64,000 nt of DNA from Linnemannia hyalina (GCA_019671135.1 JAHRHY010000001.1:2728001-2792000), one strand, 5' to 3'. Counted from the first letter of the stretch, positions 40,853 to 51,277 are shown. The notes: generated from the sequence alone by a model not told the origin. A program made the numbers and translations.

Positions 40853-42301
40853 ATGCCAACGACACATGCGCTCGAGTTGCCGGAGATACTAGTCCGTGTT
40901 GGCTATTTCCTCCCTCTATGGATCTTCCAAGTCGTGACAGAGTCCGGTGTCCCAAAGATGACATTCAAGCCCAAGACTGTTCTCTCCTGTCTCCTCGTCT
41001 CTAAACTCTGGCACCAGACACTACTCCCCGTTCTCTGGCACACGTACACCTGCGAGTGCATGAGGAGAGCATCCCGGGAGGTCCTCGACCGCAACAGTAC
41101 TTATCTCAGAATCCTTGACGCCCACAGTGAACTTCCATCTCCCATTCATTGCACCAACCTCGCCGAACTCAGCATTCTTCAGGGCGTTCTAGACATGTCT
41201 GCGCAGAGACAACTTGTACGCACTAACTCCGGTCTCAAGGTATTGCGGTGGCATGGCCCTTACAGGAAAGTGCCGCTGAATCCACAGGACTTTGTGCACT
41301 TGAAGCGGATCCAGTCCTTGGTCATCTCTCATTGGATTGGAGGAAACGGTGAGCTAACCAGGACCTTAAAAGCAGTCGCAGGATCGTTAGTCAAGCTTTA
41401 CTTGGGGTGGATTGAGGGGATGCCAAAGCCGAGCCTTGCCGGAGAGGTCTCCGGTGGTGAATGGGTTGACAAGAAGCACACTGACGATTTGGTCCTCCCC
41501 TACTTGGAAACATTCACCTCATCCTGCAATTGGCCCAATGGTCCTGACCCGTCCGACCTAGTTCAGAGTTGCCCGAATCTGAGGAGCTGCGACACGATCC
41601 TCACCGGCGAAATCGATGTCATGAGGCTGTCGAATACTCTTATGGACTGCTGCCCAAGACTCGACAACTTGACAGTGCGGGACTATGCGCAACTTCATCT
41701 TGGCGAGACACTTGTCAGGAATTTGGGGGGAGGCGGGCCCCGTGGACCCATACACAGGCTTGTCAGCATCACTGTCTCTCAAGTACTCATCACCAAGAGC
41801 CTAGTCTCGGCCATCTTGCTCCACGCACCAACACTGGAGTACTTGACGATCATGGTTCAGGAGGTGGACGTGAATGGAACGGAGGATTCTGGCATTACAA
41901 CTGCGTTTCTGCCACTTGAAGGGTGCCGGCTCCTCAAGTCGTTTTCTTTCTGCATTTGGAACCGTGCATCCCGCAGCGCTACCATATTGGAAGGACTCCA
42001 GCAGGTGCAAACTTGGGGATGCAGAGGGATTGAGCAGTTGTTTCTGGACTTTACACCACCTGAGGGGGAGGGCAAGCAGGAAGGCTCAGCGTCGGTGGAA
42101 GATATTCTCAAGGATGGTCTTGATCTGGGCTGGACCCTGTGTCCCAAGCGGCCTGTGATAACGACCTCGTATGTGTTGAAGATGAAGAAGGGCTTTTTCC
42201 AGGATCTTTTTGGGGCGGTTCAAGGATTGGAGCAATTGCGGGTTGTACGGTGGAATGGTCTAGTGTTTGTAAGGACAAGAAAGGGTGTTGTACACAATTA
42301 A
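40853..42301 (+). CDS. F-box-like/LRR protein, subfamily B, short form
   Basis: Single exon, 482 residues. ATG 40853 is followed at once by the F-box (ALELPEILVRVGYFLPLW, residues 6-23). After a 20-residue loop comes the second half, LSCLLVSKLWHQTLLPVLW (44-62). The repeats include LVRTNSGLKVLRWHG, LKRIQSLVISHWIGGNGELTR, CPNLRSCDTIL, CCPRLDNLTVRDY and LEYLTIMVQEVDV; the C-terminus reads LEQLRVVRWNGLVFVRTRKG. It lies between two decayed copies of its own subfamily, all on the plus strand. The F-box implies Skp1 binding; substrate unknown. Confidence 0.86.
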   Translation: MPTTHALELPEILVRVGYFLPLWIFQVVTESGVPKMTFKPKTVLSCLLVSKLWHQTLLPVLWHTYTCECMRRASREVLDRNSTYLRILDAHSELPSPIHCTNLAELSILQGVLDMSAQRQLVRTNSGLKVLRWHGPYRKVPLNPQDFVHLKRIQSLVISHWIGGNGELTRTLKAVAGSLVKLYLGWIEGMPKPSLAGEVSGGEWVDKKHTDDLVLPYLETFTSSCNWPNGPDPSDLVQSCPNLRSCDTILTGEIDVMRLSNTLMDCCPRLDNLTVRDYAQLHLGETLVRNLGGGGPRGPIHRLVSITVSQVLITKSLVSAILLHAPTLEYLTIMVQEVDVNGTEDSGITTAFLPLEGCRLLKSFSFCIWNRASRSATILEGLQQVQTWGCRGIEQLFLDFTPPEGEGKQEGSASVEDILKDGLDLGWTLCPKRPVITTSYVLKMKKGFFQDLFGAVQGLEQLRVVRWNGLVFVRTRKGVVHN

Positions 42302-42370
42302 ATTGGAGCCTCGATTTCTACCTTTTTACCCCTTCTCTTTCTTCCTTTTTCAACGCGATCATCACGGACA

Positions 42371-43230
42371 TGGCAAACGACGATTTCTCATCCACCAAAG
42401 CAAGCAACAGAACTTCAACTACAAATACAACCGCAGAAGCTGAGAATAGGCAGCAACAAGACATGGACAATCAACCAACAACCATGACCGAAGGAGATCA
42501 CCCATCGTCAACCAGTCCTCTCGCCATCCCAAGATCCTTACTCGAGTAGGATGCTTTCTCTCTTTATAGGCGCCGGATGGCCATGGGAACTATGATGACG
42601 AACCTCGCGCGATCATAAACTGTATGCTAGTCTCAAGGCAATGGTACGACGTTTTGGTTCCCATCCTCTGGCACACCTACCTCTCGGCTCGGATCACAGC
42701 TACGCCCTTGCAGGTTCTTGGACACTTCCTTTCCCACATGAGGATCTTGCAGACAAATATGCTCTTCCCTCTCGTCGCCCTCCAGTGTAACCGACTCATT
42801 GAGCTTTCGATTTTTATGCGGACCTTCCCTTGAGATTAGGGTGGCGACGGCGCCGACGACAAGCCTCGCAGTCGCTCTTTGAATCGTTACAAGACGACTG
42901 TTCAATGCAGTCCAAGACTGAAGGGTCTCTTGCGGAGCGGGCTGTCGCTCAATGACAAGTTTACCCTTGACCCCTGGCAGACTTTTCAGGATTAGTTAGA
43001 CTGAAGTCTCTGATGCTTCAGTGGTGAGATGAATCTGGAGGACGTTTGACGAGCGCTTTCAGGGCTGTTGCGCGTACGCTCATAGGACTGAGCCTCAGGC
43101 ATGTTGATGGACACAAGCGCGCGGTGTTATCATCGTCATGGAGCACAATGGGTCAAACAAGGATACTGACGACGACAACGATGCTGGAAATACGGGCAAT
43201 GGCGGCTGTTACGATCGCCGTCATTTGATA
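42371..43230 (+). pseudogene. Frame-broken F-box/LRR gene (subfamily B)
   Basis: ATG 42371 opens a low-complexity Thr/Asn/Gln N-terminus ending SPLAIP, like the copy at 43559. A frameshift follows at once: ILTRVGCFLSL continues in another frame and then stops. ORF 42624-42833 carries MLVSRQWYDVLVPILWHTYL and VALQCNRLIELSIFM, matching MLVSKLWYQVMVPILWRTCL of the downstream paralogue. Later remnants (QCSPRLKGLLRSGLS, then FRAVARTLIGLSLRHVDG near 43060-43110) match the RANPGLRALSWDG region and the LKPVAGSLTTLKLHHLVG region. Several stops and shifts exclude a full protein. It is the degenerate twin of 43559-45292. Confidence 0.82.
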
Positions 43231-43558
43231 TGTCACTGTGAGACAGATAAAGTTCTTTATCTGATCAAGGACTGGTGCCTGGGATGGGGTCGATCATGAC
43301 ATCGAGATCAGCGTTGAGACTTCTATTCTATTCAATTCAATTCAATAGCGGTTTTTTTGGTTTTTTTTTTAAAAATTTGTTTGTGCCATAGTTCTTTGCG
43401 CACACATGGCAAAGCGAGACCATGGCCAGTGTGTGAGAATAAAACAAGGTTGATTTTTGCTCTTTCTTTCTTCGTTACCCAAGCCCTTCCTTACCCTCTT
43501 CAAACACGAACAGCGACATACTCTCATTCAGCATCAACTAACAGACAAGCAGACAGCA

Positions 43559-45292
43559 ATGACGATGACGACGACGACAAATCGCTACATTCCAACAACG
43601 AACAACAATAACAACAATAACAACAATAACAACAATAACAACAGCGAACAACCAACACGATATCCAATGTCTGCAGACCCACTCGCGATTCCAGAAATCT
43701 TGACTCGTGTCGGTTACTTTTTGCCATTATGGGTACCTCGCTCGGAGCACATTCCCGTCTTCATCCCCTTCCTCGACAAACCCCGAACCTTCCTCAACTA
43801 TATGCTCGTCTCAAAACTCTGGTACCAGGTCATGGTCCCCATCCTGTGGCGCACGTGCCTCCACGCTCGACTTACTGCCGTCCCCGCGGCGACCCTCGAG
43901 CGCTTTCTTCCTCATATCAGGTTCTTGGAAGCTTACGCCAGCGCCCCTCTGGTGATCATACAATGCACCCGACTAATTGAACTCACTATTGCGATGGACT
44001 TGCTTTTTGGATCATCCGTTGTCCAGACCGTGAATGTCTACAGAGGATTTGTGCGCGCCAACCCTGGCTTGAGGGCGCTCTCGTGGGATGGGATGGTTTA
44101 TAAGGCAAAATCGACGCTTGACCCTGAGGATTTTACGAGATTGAGTCGACTGGAGTCACTGACGCTTTTGAGGTGGTGTGGGTTTGCAGGAGACTTGGCG
44201 CGTATTCTGAAGCCTGTTGCTGGATCGCTTACTACCCTGAAACTACACCACCTAGTGGGGGTCAGTGGGGCGGATCTTATTGCAATGGACCAGTATGGTT
44301 CGAGCGAGGGTATTGACAGAGGCAGCAACAACAGTAGCAGCAAATTGGGCGTCGGCGTTCATGGACTGAAGCTTCCCACGACCTCCTTATGTTTCCCTGT
44401 TCTAACAAGCCTTTCGTTCGAGATGTCAGGTGGCATACGGCTGGACTTGCTGATCCGATGTTGTCCCAACCTGGAATCTCTCGACTTTTACATATCTGAA
44501 GAGACCGATATCGATCCAATTGCCCAGATGATCCGATCCTCATGCCCCAAGTTGCGATCCTTGAATGCCCGGTCGGAGATGTCGCCAGTTCGTGGGCTAT
44601 CGCTGATGCGAGACTATCCGTCGACGCCGGGCCTGCAACACCTCAGGCTCTCCTTGGGTCGATACAGATGCGAGATTGGCTTGGAGATTCTCTCCCTCTT
44701 TAACACACTCAAGTCCTTGGATCTTTCGATTCGTTTTTGCGAGGGTTCGACTGCTGATCTTGTCCTGGGACTATTGAGGACTTGCGAGGGTCTCGAGTTA
44801 CTGGAAGTGGCGATTCAGACGTACATGGGGCGCGACATTTTGCTAGATCTTGCGAAACACCCTTGGATGTGCCGTCGACTCAAGGCGCTTCGTCTAAGAG
44901 TGATACCTCAATATACGACGATTTCGTCAGTAATACCAGGGTTGTTGATAGCGAGAGGAGGAGGAGGAGGAGGACGAGAAGAAGGAGGAGAACGAAGGGG
45001 AGGAGGGGAAGGAGGAGGAGGAGGAGGAGGAGGAGGAGGAGGATGTTTAAGGAGCTTCGATGTGTATTTCGAACGTGTTCAAGAGGAAAAGAAGGCAAAG
45101 CTTCAAGATATCATGGCTTTGAACGTGATGTCGAGCACCATGCCAGCGATGGGTTGGTTGCAGGGACCGGGGTCTCTTCCAGACGACCAACCAGATCGCT
45201 TACGGACGCTCTTCAAAATAATTGAAAGGCGTGGGTTGGATGATCTTGAGACCGTAGGATGGAACTACGGGGTCTACAAGCGAGCACCTTGA
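43559..45292 (+). CDS. F-box-like/LRR protein, subfamily B, with poly-Asn and poly-Gly tracts
   Basis: Single exon, 577 residues from ATG 43559; the 34 codons upstream are leader. After an Asn14 run (residues 15-28) comes the F-box PLAIPEILTRVGYFLPLW (41-58) and YMLVSKLWYQVMVPILW (about 80-96). Leu-rich repeats include LRALSWDGMVY, LSRLESLTLLRWCG, CCPNLESLDFYI, SSCPKLRSLNARSE and HPWMCRRLKALRL. A Gly/Glu/Arg-rich run of about 29 residues (467-495), coded by a GGA repeat, interrupts the C-terminal part before CLRSFDVYFERVQEE. The end, LETVGWNYGVYKRAP, parallels the Trp-Asn end of the other subfamily B proteins. An alternative start is Met37 (MSADPLAIPEIL). Confidence 0.85.
   Translation: MTMTTTTNRYIPTTNNNNNNNNNNNNNNSEQPTRYPMSADPLAIPEILTRVGYFLPLWVPRSEHIPVFIPFLDKPRTFLNYMLVSKLWYQVMVPILWRTCLHARLTAVPAATLERFLPHIRFLEAYASAPLVIIQCTRLIELTIAMDLLFGSSVVQTVNVYRGFVRANPGLRALSWDGMVYKAKSTLDPEDFTRLSRLESLTLLRWCGFAGDLARILKPVAGSLTTLKLHHLVGVSGADLIAMDQYGSSEGIDRGSNNSSSKLGVGVHGLKLPTTSLCFPVLTSLSFEMSGGIRLDLLIRCCPNLESLDFYISEETDIDPIAQMIRSSCPKLRSLNARSEMSPVRGLSLMRDYPSTPGLQHLRLSLGRYRCEIGLEILSLFNTLKSLDLSIRFCEGSTADLVLGLLRTCEGLELLEVAIQTYMGRDILLDLAKHPWMCRRLKALRLRVIPQYTTISSVIPGLLIARGGGGGGREEGGERRGGGEGGGGGGGGGGGCLRSFDVYFERVQEEKKAKLQDIMALNVMSSTMPAMGWLQGPGSLPDDQPDRLRTLFKIIERRGLDDLETVGWNYGVYKRAP
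43601..43642 (+). repeat. AAY tract coding for 14 asparagines
   Basis: A regular AAC-AAT-AAC pattern lies in frame in the N-terminus of the F-box/LRR gene. Confidence 0.9.
44957..45043 (+). repeat. GGA-type minisatellite in coding sequence
   Basis: GGA/GAA/AGG triplets encode a Gly/Glu/Arg-rich segment within the same gene. The opposite strand gives a spurious poly-Leu frame. Confidence 0.9.
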
Positions 45293-46420
45293 CAATAGTA
45301 GCCAAAAAAGACCTCGCACCTCAATATATTAATAACCCTGAACACTCTGACGACACGCTCTTGTACTGTACAATATTGGATTGTTCGTCTACCTTGATTC
45401 CAAAACCGTTCATCGCAATTTCGCGATGCCGGTGTTGAGGCCACTCGCGCGGCCACTGGTTTTTAGTAGACGACTTACTCTTCGATCCATGCCGTCGATA
45501 GTCGACTGGACAGGACACTGGCGCTCTGTTTTTGACCTCTACGTACTTTATGCTACCAACTCTCATAATAAGCCCATATGGTCTACATCTGCCTGTATTA
45601 AATATGCCTGCCTTGTCCAATGTTTGTGCGCGTTTTTACATTTACTGGAACCTTTTTTTTTATCTCATCTCGTACGATGACCACAAGGAGAGAAAAAAGG
45701 AGCTGGCCCCTACTTCCTTCTCATCGCATGCACATATCTGGCATTTGTCTCTCTGTCTCTCTCTCTTTCTTTTCGGTTTGCATGTAAAGCAGAATTGCAA
45801 GGTTGCGGAACATGGTGGTCTAGGATACGACGATAACTCCTAAATCGGCAGTAAAAGCACCGAAGCACCTTCGGCTCTCGAGCCATTACACCACAAATGA
45901 AGATCAAAGAGTCGAAAAAGAAAAAAAGAAAAAAGATTGCCCTAACCAAAGGGCGAGAGTTCGGCGACCTTGACTGTTTTGCATGGAGAATGTGTCCTCT
46001 TTTACCCTTGCTCCATCTCTTTCCTGTACGTCCCATTTGCTTTTGCCTTTCATCTTTTCGGCGGATATCTCTTTCATGTAGACGTTGCCAGGACCTGGAG
46101 TACCAAAGGTAATTCTTTGTTAAGGTGGGAACATACCATTTGACCCCCTAATTTCTTTTTTGAAAAAAGAAAAAAAAAACCACCGACAATGAGCTGCAAG
46201 GAGAATGCAAGGGAGAGAAAGAAATGTTTGGTTCTATGAAATGAAAACGGTAGTTTAGTCGGCAACGAGCGTATACACCTTGTTGTCAAATAAAAGGAAC
46301 ACAAACGTGCACTTCTTTTTTGAACATTATCTTCACACTCACACTCCCTCCCAAGACCCGCTCCACGCAAGGCCCATACCCCCGACCTCTAACATCTCAA
46401 GACCCTCCCTCTTTCTCAAG
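45293..46420. other. Intergenic region before the first small secreted-protein copy
   Basis: No convincing gene. A short hairpin-forming CACCGAAGCACCTTCGG lies at about 45858-45874. Frames up to about 108 codons on both strands show no family resemblance. Confidence 0.5.
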
Positions 46421-46796
46421 ATGACTGCCACCAAGACCAACCGCCTTTTCACCTTGACCGCTGCTGCATTCCTCGCCGATTGCTCTGAGTGCTTCTTCTA
46501 CCAGTGCCGCCCCGGTTCCGGCCCCTGACGCCAACACGCTGCTTCGTCACGCTGGTGAGTCTGCAGGCACCGTCGCCTGCAGCACTTTACCCAAGCCTGT
46601 GATTGAAGGTGAACTGAAAGGTTGCAATGAAGTCCGTGGAAATGGCAGCCCATCTGGTGACGAAGCATCTCCATCCGCTGTCGATAATACTTTGGAAACC
46701 GCTGGAAGGTTCGTTGGAAAAGTTGCTACAGTGGTTGCACCGGTGCCTTTGGTTGATGCTGTTGCTGCTACTGCTAAGAATGCAGCTGGTGTGTAG
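46421..46796 (+). pseudogene. Frame-shifted small secreted protein gene (SSP copy 1)
   Basis: ATG 46421 opens MTATKTNRLFTLTAAAFLA, a signal-peptide-like start. The frame then runs into a stop at 46526, while SASSTSAAPVPAPDANTLLR continues in another frame and stays open to TAG 46794-46796. A single frameshift near 46475-46485 would account for this. The AAPVP junction, the Val/Gly/Ala-rich tail (ETAGRFVGKVATVVAPVP) and the overall size match the intact copy at 48642-49034. Presumed product: a short extracellular protein of unknown function, probably not made from this copy. A short intron at the break cannot be excluded. Confidence 0.6.
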
Positions 46797-48156
46797 ACTG
46801 AGTACATCGACGTATATTTTCTTCCCCCCCCCCATCGTAGCCTTTTAATAGAAACATCTTTTCTTATCTAATATCGTGAAGTAATATGCTGCACCCATTT
46901 ATATTTGTATGAGACGCGGTTGCCTGGAATGGAGTCGTTATCGATGCGAACAGGGCACCATGCGTCTTGAATCCCACGTCCCTGCCAATGACAAAGTTGA
47001 GCAAGCAGGCCTACGATTTCAAAATTACCCTTTTTAACATTCCACTGCCATGTCACAGAGTTCCTTACCGTAGGACGCGAACCTAGGTCGTCGCCAGTAG
47101 ACGACGTGACTTACCAGTGTGAATGTACGGTAAGACCGGATCATTGGACGAAATCATCGTCTCTTTTTCGTTCAGCTGTCAGCGCATCTACCTAAGAATG
47201 CTCAAGTTGAGGGAGCCTCAAGGCTATCCAGAAGGGAAGTTGTTCAATGACTTTTGGCTTGTTTGCGTGAAAAATGCATACCTCGGGATGCCTGCTATTT
47301 CGCCTTCTTTTCCCCCGATATTCATTTTGTCACAGAGGAATACCTTCTTGCATCGTTGAGAGATGGGGAGGGGTGGGATAAAATCTTGTTGTTAACATGG
47401 GATGGACTTGCCACCCTTTGTTGCATGTTTTCGTAAGGGAAATTCAGGGGGACCCATCACGACGAAAATGCAAGAAGAACTCGCAAATAAACATCATTCA
47501 AACAAAAATTACGACGCGTCTTCATATGTTGCCCATTTCACCATTAACTCGATTGCATACCTCATCCTTTTGCTACAATTACCCCATCATTCCATTCAGC
47601 ACCGCTCTGCAAGAAAATATTTCTGCTCCCTGTCTAGAACCGCTCTTCTGGTCGTACGATCGACATGGTCCTGTTGCTGATACCGCGATATGTGATATTG
47701 GTTCCCTTTTCGGGCAATGTTGATACTCGACTGATGCCTGCCAATGGGGATGCTAGGAAGATCGCCATGTTCTCCTTGTTCTCATTGCAGAGCGCCTTCA
47801 TGTGCGTTTGCATCCTATTATTCTAAATCAACACCCCCTTGCATGTTTTCTTTCTTTTGCTTTTTTGGGCTCCATTTGTCTCCTTTGTTGTTCTGCCGCT
47901 CTATTACTCTCCAAGAGCCAAGCTCGACGGTGTTTAGCAACACGCGTGGACTCAAATGAAGGTAACCAAGGTGACACTAAAATTAATTCGTCAAACGACG
48001 GGAACGGAGTAAACAACAAAACGAACGTTTATGGCGATCAGTTTGTAAATGGAACTAGAATGTCTACTCTTCCTCTTTAACGTTCTCGTTTTATTTCTTT
48101 TCCTTCTCTTTCCTGTTACACTAATAGGTTCATGAACACCCTTGCCTGCCGTGCAA
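46797..48156. other. Intergenic region
   Basis: No convincing coding sequence. A 73-base element with a tRNA-like acceptor and T arm lies at 47063-47135 (see findings). The frame at 47802-48080 has a hydrophobic start but lacks a proper ATG. Confidence 0.45.
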
Positions 48157-48416
48157 AAAGGCATAGGCTGACCTGGTCAACATGGACGGGGCTTGGGAAA
48201 AGGTATGTTCTTCAACCCTCCTTTGATTTTTGCTAGAATCACAAAGGCATAGATTGGCCTGGTCAAGATGGACGGGATTTAGGAAAAGGTATGTTCTCCT
48301 ACCCTCCTTTAATTCTTGCACAGCATCACAAAGGCATAGACTGAATTGGCCAAGACGGACGGGGCTTGGAAAATGGTATATTCCCTACCCTCCTTTGATT
48401 TTTGCATATAATCACA
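48157..48416 (+). repeat. Three tandem copies of an 86-87 bp unit
   Basis: Units start at 48157, 48243 and 48330. Each begins AAAGGCATAG, then a TGG(T/C)CAA.A(T/C)GGACGGG core, then GGTAT.TTC and ACCCTCCTTT, and ends with ATCAC. Copies differ at about 10-20 positions, so the array is not very recent. Short frames on both strands here are products of the repeat. Confidence 0.88.
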
Positions 48417-48641
48417 AAAGCATGAGTGTGAAAGACAATTGTGATAACTCTACGAATTGAAAGACTTTGCTCGCCAGTTTATCATCAGCAATGACAAACA
48501 CTCACCCACGCACACAAAGCACCAGCAAGAACTTTGCTTTTGAATAAAGGAAAGAAAACGAATGCGACGCATCCTTACCTTGCTTGTCAACTATCATATT
48601 AACAAACTTGTCTTCCGACTCCTAACACATATTCACAAAGA

Positions 48642-49034
48642 ATGTCAGTATCCAACATCAACCGCACTTTCACCACGGCCGCCGCTGCTGCCCTCCTCGT
48701 CACCCTCCTCTTCATCGCCTCCTTTACCATCGCCGCACCCGTTCCATCACCCGCCCCGCACTCAATTGCCGAACCACACTCAATCGCCGATAAACTGTTC
48801 AAGATCGTCGGCAAGGCTTCTGCATATCTCGTCGCCCCCATTTTGCCTCGTCCTTTGATTGCGGGAATCCAGGACGTGGACAGACATGCCGTGACCGGAG
48901 CCCCTCCAAAGTACAACGACAGGGGTCTTTTGTACCAGGTTGGTACTGTTGTTGGCACGGTTGGGTCTACAGTTGGACCAGATAGCCGCGTTGCGGGTGC
49001 TGTTGAGGGGACTGAGGAGACCACCGGTTTGTAG
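48642..49034 (+). CDS. Small secreted protein, intact member of a local family (SSP copy 2)
   Basis: A 130-residue single-exon frame from ATG 48642. Residues 1-31 form a classic signal peptide (TTAAAAALLVTLLFIASFTIA), with likely cleavage before APVP. The mature part of about 99 residues has no Cys pairs. It contains KLFKIVGKASAYLVAP, a PPKYNDRGLL segment and a Val/Gly/Thr-rich tail (QVGTVVGTVGSTVGPDS). No known domain. Broken relatives at 46421-46796 and 53627-53902 share the AAPVP junction; the 53627 copy also shares the LL.QVG..GT.GS.VGPDS tail. That makes this a dispersed three-copy family in one 8 kb repeat-rich stretch. Extracellular role unknown; a wall or effector-like function is only speculation. 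Confidence 0.7.
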   Translation: MSVSNINRTFTTAAAAALLVTLLFIASFTIAAPVPSPAPHSIAEPHSIADKLFKIVGKASAYLVAPILPRPLIAGIQDVDRHAVTGAPPKYNDRGLLYQVGTVVGTVGSTVGPDSRVAGAVEGTEETTGL

Positions 49035-51013
49035 CCGGGAAGATTAATGTTTACTATTTTCATAATACACGGCGGACAAATAAACTGTTTGTTTGAGTGA
49101 CTTTGAGTTCTTTTTACTTGTACCGAGGAATCTACACTGCTCCCACAAACAAAGGCCCACCCAACCCCATCGCATCCTCGTCGCATGTCCCACCTATACA
49201 ACCATGGGCACCATGTCTGCAGTGTTTATTTTGGCCGTCTCTCTCTATTTCTGTCCCACTTCTTTATCTTTTTCTAATGTTTTTCCTCTCGTATTTTTAC
49301 TCTTTGCGTTTGTCTTTTGATACCCTTCTTTGTCACTCTAGTTCTTCTTACATGATCAACTTTTGTTCCTTCCCTACCTTAATTTTTTCTATCCCGATTG
49401 CTCAATGTGAGGCTACAAGCAAAGAAGTACCTTGCCTTTTGAACGCGGGCGAGTAGTGGTATTGCTCAAAAAGACAAGAAACCAAGAAGAGATTGTTGTT
49501 TGCCGTAAGATGACACATTCACATTTCACCATTTCTATAGACCAGAGCAATCATGGTGTATGTAATAAAGAAAAAACCCCCCATTTTTATTTGAGGCCAA
49601 CTTATCTATTGTCAACTCCAGATCCTTCCTGTCCCTGTCGACCAGATTCTCCGCTCAGACCTGGTTGTTAGTAATCCCTTAGTCTATATTGGACTAGATC
49701 TACTTCAAACTCACGCAGTCTGTCGGGTAAAATCCGGACCCTGGAGACCTTCCCAAGGGGTCCTGCTCTCCTCTGGTAGTTGTTGGAACGCAATGGAAAG
49801 AAAGAGCCATGGGATGGATATATTTGCCTTTCAGTCCAGACCAAGTCTGGTGGTGATGGTTTCAGTAACCGAAAGAACAACGGCGAGTAAGTCATGGACG
49901 ACGGCATGATAAACGACAGTTCATGACAGAGTTCGAGGTTGGCCCGAGTCCTTGTGCTTCGTCCGTTCCTGATGGGGATTTGGCAATGGGACCGTTCGGC
50001 GAGTGAGAGAAGAACGTCGTACTGGCGTAGCATAGTTGCTCCGAGTGCAGAGAGGTGTCGGTGCTGCATCGAAAGCGGCATGCCGATGGTGTGGAAAGCG
50101 AAAACTCAAACGACGAGGCTCTCCTGTCGGTGCGTCATCCACTCCTGACGCTCGCTTACAGAAGAAAGTGACGCCCTGGAGGAAGAAGAGGTGGCAGCCA
50201 AGACCAAGGCCTCTTTCGTCTTCATTCTTCATCCTTTGATCCATGTGTCCTGAGAACGCACTTGGAGGAGATGGCCTCCTGGTCTTGCGTCGTCGTTGAA
50301 AGATATTTAGAGCCCAGAAGACAGGTAAATAGGGCGATGGTAGTATGTAGGGACTGAGGAACCGATACCATTGACTCCTCCCTGCTTACCATCAAAGTAG
50401 AGCCGATTGAGGACGTGCTGATGGTGCAGAATCAGGATCAGGAACTGGGAAGGCCCGGGTGATGGCATTATGTGGTGATCCTTTGCCTGCGTACTTGACC
50501 AATGTGTCCATGAGGGGGCTTGAGCATGGCGATGAGGTGAGTGGTCAAGGTGGCCCAAGCGGGGGGGATGTTGAGGTTGGTGCAAAGGAGAAGGTGAGAA
50601 AAGAAAAAAGAAAAAAGAGCTGAGAGCGGCGTGTCTTTTAGAACAGAGTCAACCATGCGACTGGTCTCAATCACTGGTCGCATGGTGTCAGCTCAGAACC
50701 CGTTGAGCGAATTAGTTATGGCGTTGTCGAATAATAGGCTTTTAGCCATCATTACATTCGGCAACACTAACCAGTATGGATATTCTCATCTCTCTAGACG
50801 CAATTCCCTTTCTTCATGCCTCTTCTGTCCTTCTCCAAGCGAAGGATGGCTGCGTGGTCAATGGGTCTATGATAGAAGGTCCTGTGTTTAGAGGGATGAG
50901 AATATCGCATAGGCCTAAAAGTGTACTTCCTTTTTGAGAGCCCTGTCAACCCCTCTCGTTACACACGCACTCGGCCTTTGCCCCCAAGATGACGCAGTAA
51001 TATTTGCTGCTTG
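49035..51013. other. Intergenic region with an unrecognised minus-strand frame
   Basis: The longest frame is 49668-50081 (-), 137 codons, ending SRVRILPDRLREFEVDLVQYRLRDY; it resembles no family I know. Adjacent minus-strand frames (49921-50244 and 50307-50585) may be pieces of the same decayed gene or mobile element. No terminal repeats or target-site duplications were seen. Confidence 0.35.
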
Positions 51014-51036
51014 CACGTGCCACGTGGTATAAAAGG
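51014..51036 (+). promoter_or_regulatory. Two CACGTG boxes directly before a TATA box
   Basis: CACGTG at 51014-51019 and 51021-51026 is followed by TATAAAAGG at 51028-51036 and a C/T-rich leader-like stretch. It looks like a real promoter for a rightward transcript. No protein gene follows, only pyrimidine-rich repeats and a GGTAAGAA donor-like site near 51148. Confidence 0.45.
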
Positions 51037-51175
51037 CAATCTCTCCGGCCAAAACAGTTGTTTTCTTTTCTTCTCTTTCTTCTTCACTCCTCTTCGGCCC
51101 CTCCTCTTGTCACCCACCTCTACCGTCTGGAAACCGCCGCTGGCCTGGTAAGAAAACTACCTTCCTTCTCTTCCT

Positions 51176-51277
51176 TTTCCTTTCCTCTCTTTCCTTTCCT
51201 CTCTTTCCTTTCCTCTCTTTCCTTTCCTCTCTTTCCTTTCCTCTCTTTCCTTTCCTCCCTTTCCTTTCCTCCCTTTC
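51176..51277 (+). repeat. TTTCCTTTCCTCTC minisatellite (14 bp unit, about 7 copies)
   Basis: A polypyrimidine tandem array gives long Ser/Phe/Leu frames on the plus strand and Arg/Lys/Glu frames on the minus strand; neither is regarded as coding. Confidence 0.88.

Noticed and set aside
48157..48416. CRISPR-like array
   Set aside because: Units are contiguous 86-87 bp tandem repeats without short repeats separated by unique spacers, and the genome is fungal.
48130..48460. Repeated short frames on both strands
   Set aside because: They are translations of the 86-87 bp tandem repeat.
49201..49320. Short hydrophobic frame starting MGTMSAVFILAVSLYF
   Set aside because: Only 39 codons in T-rich sequence just after the small secreted-protein gene, with no homologue-like feature in the window.
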